From JAPLKX01 sp035530195 (GTDB lineage: Bacteria; Hydrogenedentota; Hydrogenedentia; Hydrogenedentales; SLHB01): a stretch of 5,152 nt of DNA. The position numbers and the translations under genes are program-made. A model generated the notes under the pieces. The model saw only the letters and a program-made list of their open reading frames with translations, did not search any database and was not told the origin of the DNA. The first letter of the stretch is position 1, and each line of letters opens with the position of its first letter. Shown here one piece after another: positions 1 through 5,152 of this stretch. The stretch lies in assembly GCA_035530195.1 (NCBI GenBank), contig DATKVG010000075.1:1-5152 (forward strand), read 5' to 3'.

Positions 1-1818
1 TTGCCGGCGATGAACGAGGTGGTGCGGCCGGTGCTGGAGTACCGGGAGCCGTTTACGATGGATTGTTTCAACGGGGACTGGTGCGCGCGAAACCGGATGA
101 ACAGCACGCGGGGGGAGTTCGAGGAACGTCATGGGGGGCATATCCGGTTTGGTGCAGGGTTGTTTGTTCACACGTTCAACGTACTGATGCCGCCGGAGAA
201 GTACTTTGACGAACATCCGGAGTATTTTTCGGAGGTGGGCGGGAAGAGATTGAAGGAACGGACGCAGTTGTGCTGCACGAACCCGGACGTGGTCCGTATC
301 GTGACGGAGGCGTTGCTCGAGCGGATTGAGCAGGACCCGGCCGCGTTTGTGTATTCGGTGTCGCAGAACGATTGGGACAACCATTGCGCGTGCGTGAATT
401 GCCAGGCGCTGACGGATATCGAGGGTTCGCAGATGGCGCCGGTGTTGCAGTTGGTGAACCAGGTGGCGGAAGCCGTCGAGCAGAAGTATCCGGACAAGGC
501 GATCGAGACGCTGGCGTATCAGTGGACGCGGAAGGCGCCCAAGACGCTGCGGCCGCGTCCGAACGTGATTATCCGACTGTGCAGCATCGAGTGTTGTTTC
601 GCCCACCCGTTGGCGACGTGCGATTCGGAGGAGAACCAGCGGTTCCGGTCGGACGCGGAGGGATGGTCTCGGGTGGCGAACCGTCTTTGGGTATGGGATT
701 ACGTGACGAACTTCCACGAGTACATGCTGCCGCACCCGAACTTTCGTGTGTGGAACGACAACATCCAGTTTTTTGTGAAGAACAATGTTCGGGGCATTTT
801 CGAGCAGGACGATTATCAGTCGTACAACGGTGAGTTTTCACCGCTGGGCGGGTATATGGTGGCGAAGTTTTTGTGGAACCCGCGGTATGACGAAGATACG
901 GCGATGACCGAGTTTCTCGATGGCGTGTACGGGAAAAAAGCGGCAAAGTACATCCGCGCGTATATCGACATGTTGCACGACAAGGTGGCAAACGAGAATA
1001 TCCACATGAGCATCTGGGGATCGCCACAGGAAGTGGATTACCTCACGCCGGACATAATGAAGAAAGGCCGGAAACTGTGGGATAAGGCGGAGAAAGCCGT
1101 GCGGAAGAAACCAGACCTCCTCGAACGCGTGAAGACCGCGCGGTTGTCGTACGATTATGCGTGGATCGAGAACAGCAAAGGCGGGGCGTTTGTGTTTGAC
1201 CATCCGCATTTCCGTGCGGCGACGTCGCCGGATTATTTCAAGACGGTAAAGCGGTTTTTTGATGTGGCGCGGCGCGCAAAGGTGACGCGGATGGATGAGG
1301 GGCGCAGGACACTCGACCAGTACGAGAAGCAACTGGGCGTGGGCGAGATGACGGAAATGCGCGAGTTCACGCCGGTGGCCGCGGTTGCGGTTGATGCGAA
1401 ACCGGGGATCGGTTTTGCATGTTACGAGGGCAGTTGGGAGTCGCTGCCGGATTTTGCGGGGTTGACGGCGGCGGAGTCGGGCGTGGCGGAGATGATCGGT
1501 CTGGCCGCGGGGAAACGGACGAACGATTACGGTCTGGTGTTCAACGGTTACGTCAAGATCCCGCGGGACGGGGTGTACGGGTTTTATTTGAGCAGCAATG
1601 ACGGGAGCCGGATGTCGGTTGCGGGCGAGGGGCTCGAGCTGGATAACGACGGGTTGCACCAGGCGGTTGAGCGGTCGGGGCTGGTGGGGTTGAAGGCGGG
1701 GTATCACCCGATCCGGGTGTGGTATTTTCAGACGGGCGGGCGGCAGAAGTTGCGAGTTTCTTGGGAAGGGCCGGGGATTGAGAAGGAGGCGGTGCCGAAG
1801 GGGGCGCTCTTCCACTGA
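1..1818 (+). CDS. DUF4838 family protein with C-terminal PA14-like domain, 5' end cut by window edge
   Basis: Probable secreted or surface glycan-active protein; no reaction is established for DUF4838 as far as I know. Residues are numbered from the TTG at base 1. Family motifs occur in order: ARNRMN (29-34), HTFNVLMPPEKYF (about 57-69), QLCCTNP (89-95), SVSQNDW (119-125) followed by C129, C131 and C134, IECCFAHP (196-203), WDYVTNF (232-238) and FEQDD (267-271). A helical segment follows (about 335-460). Residues about 469-604 resemble a PA14 domain: GYVKIPRDGVYGFYLSSNDGS is the typical core, followed by a DNDGLH turn, AGYHPIRVWYF, and a VSWEGPG end; PA14 modules commonly bind glycans. The TTG is at the very edge and has no visible ribosome site. 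Family members usually carry a further N-terminal region and a signal peptide, both absent here, so the gene very probably starts upstream. It lies 64 bp before a fucosidase on the same strand, suggesting co-transcription. Family call is from remembered motifs; the PA14 call is fairly secure. Confidence 0.88.
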   Translation: MPAMNEVVRPVLEYREPFTMDCFNGDWCARNRMNSTRGEFEERHGGHIRFGAGLFVHTFNVLMPPEKYFDEHPEYFSEVGGKRLKERTQLCCTNPDVVRIVTEALLERIEQDPAAFVYSVSQNDWDNHCACVNCQALTDIEGSQMAPVLQLVNQVAEAVEQKYPDKAIETLAYQWTRKAPKTLRPRPNVIIRLCSIECCFAHPLATCDSEENQRFRSDAEGWSRVANRLWVWDYVTNFHEYMLPHPNFRVWNDNIQFFVKNNVRGIFEQDDYQSYNGEFSPLGGYMVAKFLWNPRYDEDTAMTEFLDGVYGKKAAKYIRAYIDMLHDKVANENIHMSIWGSPQEVDYLTPDIMKKGRKLWDKAEKAVRKKPDLLERVKTARLSYDYAWIENSKGGAFVFDHPHFRAATSPDYFKTVKRFFDVARRAKVTRMDEGRRTLDQYEKQLGVGEMTEMREFTPVAAVAVDAKPGIGFACYEGSWESLPDFAGLTAAESGVAEMIGLAAGKRTNDYGLVFNGYVKIPRDGVYGFYLSSNDGSRMSVAGEGLELDNDGLHQAVERSGLVGLKAGYHPIRVWYFQTGGRQKLRVSWEGPGIEKEAVPKGALFH

Positions 1819-1832
1819 AATGATGAATAAGG

Positions 1833-1860
1833 ACAAATTACAAATTACAAATTACAAATG
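1833..1860. repeat. Four tandem copies of a 7-bp AT-rich unit (ACAAATT)
   Basis: Units begin at 1833, 1840, 1847 and 1854. The first three are exactly ACAAATT; the fourth ends in G (ACAAATG). The array occupies most of the gap between the DUF4838 stop and the fucosidase ribosome site and is markedly AT-rich against GC-rich surroundings. I recall similar heptad arrays between genes in several uncultured bacterial genomes, but cannot verify that here. It is too short to be an STR-based gene or a CRISPR. A role in expression of the downstream gene (unstructured, A-rich leader) is possible but not shown. Confidence 0.9.
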
Positions 1861-1869
1861 AGAGAGGTT

Positions 1870-1875
1870 GGAGGG
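1870..1875 (+). promoter_or_regulatory. Ribosome binding site of the fucosidase gene
   Basis: GGAGGG lies 7 bases before the ATG at 1883, an ideal Shine-Dalgarno spacing. It decides the start: an in-frame TTG at 1868 would overlap this site and leaves no good upstream site of its own, while the ATG at 1883 also places the twin-arginine motif close to the N-terminus, where it belongs. Confidence 0.8.
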
Positions 1876-1882
1876 TCTTGGG

Positions 1883-2953
1883 ATGAGTAAAAGCGGGGTA
1901 TCGCGTCGGATGTTTTTGGGTGTGGCGGGTTCGGGGATGGTGGCGGCGGCGGGTGCTTCGGCGGAGTTGAGTGCCGTGCTGCCTGGCACGGTTATCAACG
2001 CGGCACAGGCGGATGCGGCTACCTCGCAACGCCTGTCTCTCGACAAACTGAAAGCCTGGGAATCGCTGGGTTACGGGATGTTCATTCATTTTGGGATGAG
2101 CACGTTTGTGGAGAATGAGTTGCCGGATGGGAAAGCGGCAGCGACGACGTACGCGCCGGGTAAGCTGGACGTGAGCCAGTGGATCAGCGTAATACGCGAC
2201 GCCGGGATGAAGTATGCGGTGCTGACGACGAAACACGTCGCGGGACATTGCCTGTGGCCGACGAAGCACACCGATTATTCGGTCGTGAACAGCACGGACA
2301 AAACGGACGTGGTCGAGAAGTTTGTAACCGCGTGCAAGGAGAAAGGCGTGCTGCCCGGCTTTTACTATTGCTCGTGGGACAATCACAACCGGTTCGGCAG
2401 CGTGACGCCGTCCGACAAGGGCCAGAAACCGTTTACGACGTCGGTTTACCAGACGTTCCAGACCGCGCAGGTGACGGAACTCCTGACGCAGTACGGGCCG
2501 ATAGCCGAGACGTGGATCGACATCCCCGGCGTGCTCGGGCGCGGCTACCGCACATTCCTCTACAACCACATCGCGTCGCTCCAGCCCGAAACCGTCATCA
2601 TGATGAACAGCGGGATCAGCACGCAGGAAAAGTACAACGTCGAGTATGCGTGGCCGTCCGACATCATCGCCATCGAGCGAAGCCTGCCGGTCGAGGGCGG
2701 GTACAGCAAGGTCCGCGAGATCGAGGGCAAGCCGTATTACATGCCGGGCGAGGTCTGCGACCCGATCGGTAAGGACTGGTTTTATGTGGCGGGTGACAAG
2801 CCGCGGGACGACAAATCGCTGGCGGATCAGTTTTCGGCGTGCCGTGCGCGCGGGGTGAACCTGTTGCTCGATGTGCCGCCGGATAAGGATGGGCTGATAC
2901 CGGAGTTTCATGTGGCGGCGCTGATGCGGCTGCGGAAAAACGCCGGCATCTGA
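1883..2953 (+). CDS. GH29-like alpha-L-fucosidase with Tat signal peptide
   Basis: Predicted to remove terminal alpha-L-fucose from glycans by a retaining mechanism, outside the cytoplasm. The 356-residue product begins with a twin-arginine signal: S7-R8-R9-M-F-L, then a Gly/Ala-rich hydrophobic stretch, with a plausible cleavage after A27 (AGASA). The catalytic barrel follows: YGMFIHFGM (H69), TTKHVAGHCLW (K117, H118), FYYCSWDNHN (160-169), and AETWIDIPG, in which D213 matches the usual GH29 nucleophile position. The acid/base is uncertain; E290 in MPGEVCDPIG (287-296) and E265 are candidates. NLLLDVPPDKDGLIP (326-340) is the standard end of the catalytic domain. The product stops there, so the C-terminal beta-sandwich of many GH29 enzymes is absent. 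The usual KHHDGF signature is altered to KHVAGH, so substrate preference may differ from classical fucosidases. It follows the DUF4838 gene after 64 bp and probably shares its transcript. The family call is firm; fucose specificity is inferred. Confidence 0.92.
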   Translation: MSKSGVSRRMFLGVAGSGMVAAAGASAELSAVLPGTVINAAQADAATSQRLSLDKLKAWESLGYGMFIHFGMSTFVENELPDGKAAATTYAPGKLDVSQWISVIRDAGMKYAVLTTKHVAGHCLWPTKHTDYSVVNSTDKTDVVEKFVTACKEKGVLPGFYYCSWDNHNRFGSVTPSDKGQKPFTTSVYQTFQTAQVTELLTQYGPIAETWIDIPGVLGRGYRTFLYNHIASLQPETVIMMNSGISTQEKYNVEYAWPSDIIAIERSLPVEGGYSKVREIEGKPYYMPGEVCDPIGKDWFYVAGDKPRDDKSLADQFSACRARGVNLLLDVPPDKDGLIPEFHVAALMRLRKNAGI

Positions 2954-2982
2954 GAGCCAGGGGCGTCCCAGAATGTGGGCGA

Positions 2983-5152
2983 TCAGGAATCCGACGGATC
3001 CGACCGATCCGACCGATATAAAGACGCCAGGAGGAGGGTGAGGGCGGTGGCGAGGGAGATGATGGCGGCGGCGTAGAGGGTGGTTGGGCGGAAGACGAAT
3101 TTGACGGAGTGCGTGCCGGGTGGGATTAGGACGGCTTTGAAAGCGTCATTGGCGCGGTAGATGGGGACGGGGGCGGAATCGAGGAAGGCTTTCCAGCCGG
3201 GGTAGCCGGCGTCGGTGAAGAGGAGGACGCGGTTTCCGGGTGCGTCGGCGACGGTGAGGCGTGCGGAATTTGCCCGCCAGACGATGTTGCGGATGAGGTG
3301 GCCGGCGTCGTCGGGGTCGGCGTAGACGTTCGCGGCAAGCAGGTTGAACTTTCCCGATCTTCCGGAAGTTTGGATGTGGAGTGTTGCGAAGGCGTGTGGG
3401 ATGTCGGGCAGAGGGATCTCGACGGATCGTGTGTTGCCGGAAGACGAGGTCAAGGCGCAGGTTTTTGCGGGTTGCGCGTAGGGGGCGTCGCGGTCGGCCA
3501 GACTCGTTTCGATGACGGTTCGACATGTGCTTTGGTATTTGAGGACGAGGGCACAATGCGCGGGGGGCAGGTCGAGCTTGATTCGGAGGTTTCTGACAGA
3601 GCCCGCGGGGATTTCGGGGGTCGTAATGGGGATGTTCTGAACAAGGTTGCCCATGGATGAGAGTGCCGTTTGCGGAACGGCTGCGGGGGCGATTTGGGGG
3701 ACGGGGATATCCGGCGGCGGATCGAGGAAGACGGTTGTGGCTGCGGGAAACAGGGAGTCTTTTGGAGGTAGTGGACCGGGGGCCCAGCTTTTGAGCAGCC
3801 AGAATGGGCGTTTGAGGAAGAGGTTTCCTCGCTGGTTTCGTGCGTTTGGTTCTTCTGCGATGACGAGGCGGTGGTAGGACCTGTCGCGCGGGGGACCGCT
3901 GATGATGTTGCGGACTTTGCGGAGGTGGAGTGGGTCGTAGCCGTTGATGAGCGGCTTGAGGCCGTAGAGGGCGTTGTTGGCGAGGGAGTCGACGAACCGT
4001 TTGTGCGGTGGCGGCCATTGTGCGTTGGCGTGTGGCATTTTGATGCCGGCGCCGAGCAGCCAGGGTACATAATGGCGGTTCCAGGTGAGGGTTTCGGAGA
4101 AGATGAGCAGTGGCAGGATGAGTTGGAGCGATGCGAGGAGGTTTTTGCGGGAGGCGAGCCAGGGTGCGGCGGCAATGATGGCGAGCGCGGCCGCGGGGAC
4201 AATCAAGGCGGCGGTCGAGACGGGCAGAAACGGTTTCAATTCGAGTTTTTGGGCGAGCGTGATCAGGACGGCGGCCCCTGCGATGGCGATGATTGCGGTG
4301 CGGACGGCGGCGAGGAGTGTCGAGCGGCGTGGCGTGGCCAGAGCGTCGACGCCGAGGCCGGCGAGGATGCTGAGGGGGAGTAGTGCGACGTCGTATGCGC
4401 GGGTCGAGGCGGACGTGGCGAAGGGGGTGAGGCGTTGGACGAGCGTGGCGACGGGCATGGGCGGGCCGAAACTGCAGTCGACGAGCAGCAGCCAGGGGAT
4501 CAGGAAGACGATGGCGTCGCGGCGCGGGCGGAGGACGAGCGCGGCGATGACGAGGATGAGCGCGGCGGCGCCGGAACCTCTGACGGCTTCGGCTTGGTAT
4601 CGCATGCCGGCGAAGAGGACGAGGTTTTGGAGGAATGAGCCGATGCCGGCCTTGCTGAGGTTTGAGTATTGGCCGATGGGCGCGTCGGGCTGCCTTGCGG
4701 CGTGCGCGGCGAGTTCTGCGGCGGGGACGATGAGAACGGCGGCGAGCGCTGCGGTGACGGCAGCGGCGAGTATGAGCGCGGCGAAGTCGGTGAGGAGGCG
4801 TTTTGCGGTCTGGGCGCGGAGGGCGACGATTTTGCAGGCGGCGGCGTATGCGGCGATGGCTACGAGCATGTAGGGGATGATTTGGAGGAATCCGCCGAGT
4901 ATGGCGAGCCCGAGGAGGGCGCCGGCCGCGGCGGCGTCGAGCAGTTTGGCGCGGACGTCGGTGCGGTCGATTGTGTGCTTGACGAGCAGGAGAATCCAGG
5001 GGAGCCAGTTGAGGGTGTAGAGGAAATGGAATTCGCAGGCGCGGCGCGTCATGAGGGCGCTGAAGGTGAATGCGACGGCGGCGGCATACGCGGCGGGCCG
5101 GGAGAGGGCATGGGCCCGGGCGAGGCGGTACGTGCCGGCGGCTGCGAGGAGG
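2983..5152 (-). CDS. YfhO-family polytopic membrane protein, 5' end cut by window edge
   Basis: Large integral membrane protein resembling bacterial YfhO, a GT-C-like family linked in Bacillus to glycosylation of envelope polymers; its role in other phyla is largely unknown. Residues are numbered from the ATG at 5050-5052. Hydrophobic segments occur near 12-24, 40-72, 88-112, 161-174, 180-191, 221-236, 248-267, 278-299 and 304-319. A long soluble region follows, opening with the family-like NALYGLKPLINGYDPL (360-375). The C-terminus has the diagnostic block YPGWKAFLDSAPVPIYRAND (617-636), then VLIPPGTHSVKFVFRP (641-656) and a last membrane helix (about 659-678). That ATG is unlikely to be the true start: 33 further codons run to the edge without a stop, their hydrophobic content (AAYAAAVAFTFSAL just before the ATG) continues the membrane domain, and the family's first helices and catalytic-type loop acidic residues are missing. 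The last residues, RSDRSDPSDS, come from a 9-bp repeat. It is convergent with the fucosidase gene, so separately transcribed. Confidence 0.9.
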   Translation of the reverse strand, partial: LLAAAGTYRLARAHALSRPAAYAAAVAFTFSALMTRRACEFHFLYTLNWLPWILLLVKHTIDRTDVRAKLLDAAAAGALLGLAILGGFLQIIPYMLVAIAAYAAACKIVALRAQTAKRLLTDFAALILAAAVTAALAAVLIVPAAELAAHAARQPDAPIGQYSNLSKAGIGSFLQNLVLFAGMRYQAEAVRGSGAAALILVIAALVLRPRRDAIVFLIPWLLLVDCSFGPPMPVATLVQRLTPFATSASTRAYDVALLPLSILAGLGVDALATPRRSTLLAAVRTAIIAIAGAAVLITLAQKLELKPFLPVSTAALIVPAAALAIIAAAPWLASRKNLLASLQLILPLLIFSETLTWNRHYVPWLLGAGIKMPHANAQWPPPHKRFVDSLANNALYGLKPLINGYDPLHLRKVRNIISGPPRDRSYHRLVIAEEPNARNQRGNLFLKRPFWLLKSWAPGPLPPKDSLFPAATTVFLDPPPDIPVPQIAPAAVPQTALSSMGNLVQNIPITTPEIPAGSVRNLRIKLDLPPAHCALVLKYQSTCRTVIETSLADRDAPYAQPAKTCALTSSSGNTRSVEIPLPDIPHAFATLHIQTSGRSGKFNLLAANVYADPDDAGHLIRNIVWRANSARLTVADAPGNRVLLFTDAGYPGWKAFLDSAPVPIYRANDAFKAVLIPPGTHSVKFVFRPTTLYAAAIISLATALTLLLASLYRSDRSDPSDS
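2991..3017. repeat. Three tandem copies of a 9-bp unit (CCGACCGAT) at the 3' end of the YfhO-like gene
   Basis: Units start at 2991 (CCGACGGAT, one mismatch), 3000 and 3009 (both CCGACCGAT). Nine bases is a whole number of codons, so on the - strand the array is translated as the repetitive tail RSDRSDPSDS just before the stop codon at 2985-2983. The tail follows directly on the last membrane helix and is not part of the YfhO family core. It may be a dispersed intergenic repeat that has been read into the gene end. Confidence 0.85.

Noticed and set aside
372..833. 153-codon + strand frame overlapping the DUF4838 gene
   Set aside because: It is an out-of-frame shadow with Gly/Arg/Val-rich composition, inside the most conserved part of the DUF4838 gene.
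1820..1861. 13-codon micro-frame (MMNKDKLQITNYK) after the DUF4838 stop
   Set aside because: It is merely the translation of the heptad array, with no convincing ribosome site. A leader-peptide role cannot be excluded but has no support.
1868..1882. In-frame TTG as the fucosidase start
   Set aside because: It overlaps the Shine-Dalgarno that serves the ATG at 1883 and would only add five residues before the Tat signal.
838..2911. Two long, nearly abutting open frames on the - strand (838-1836 and 1838-2911)
   Set aside because: They lie antisense to the DUF4838 and fucosidase genes, are rich in Arg, Pro and His as expected from reading GC-biased codons backwards, and show no domain motif. 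The absence of stops is a by-product of composition.
2954..2990. Intrinsic terminator in the convergent gap
   Set aside because: Only a weak CCCA/TGGG stem with a 5-base loop (about 2968-2980) is present, with no T-run on either strand.
3685..3706. G-quadruplex
   Set aside because: Only three runs of four or more G are close together; the fourth run is just GG, and the stretch is explained by the general G excess of this strand.
4085..4873. 262-codon open frame on the + strand inside the YfhO-like gene
   Set aside because: It is antisense to a gene with clear membrane segments and family motifs, has a low-complexity Ala/Arg/Ser composition and no recognisable motif.

Overview
The window is GC-rich chromosomal DNA carrying two complete or nearly complete carbohydrate-related genes on the + strand and one large membrane-protein gene on the - strand, with the two sets convergent. 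The gene families (a DUF4838 protein with a PA14 module, a Tat-exported GH29-type alpha-L-fucosidase, a YfhO-like polytopic membrane protein), the high GC and the short tandem repeats at gene borders suggest a glycan-degrading bacterium of the Planctomycetes/Verrucomicrobia/Lentisphaerae kind. That is inference from gene content only; no phylogenetic marker is present.

Layout. Positions 1-1818 (+) hold a DUF4838 protein with a C-terminal PA14-like domain, cut at its 5' end by the window edge. Positions 1819-1882 are a short AT-rich gap with four copies of a 7-bp repeat and a clear Shine-Dalgarno. Positions 1883-2953 (+) hold a Tat-signal GH29-like fucosidase of 356 residues. Positions 2954-2982 are a 29-bp convergent gap without a convincing terminator. 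From 2983 to the right edge (-) lies a YfhO-family membrane protein; its frame stays open past the last candidate ATG (5050-5052) to base 5152, so its 5' end is also outside the window. Three copies of a 9-bp repeat form the last codons of this gene.

How they fit together. The two + genes look like a small glycan-utilisation unit: an uncharacterised, probably TIM-barrel glycosidase with a glycan-binding PA14 module, followed by an exported fucosidase, plausibly acting on a fucose-containing polysaccharide. The YfhO-like gene is in the opposite orientation, so it belongs to another transcription unit, probably in cell-envelope glycan modification; no functional link to the fucosidase is visible.

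No RNA gene, CRISPR array, transposase or recombination gene was seen. The points most worth a second look are the possible active site of the DUF4838 protein, the altered signature motif of the fucosidase, and the two border repeats. I found no clear evidence of a wholly new system.
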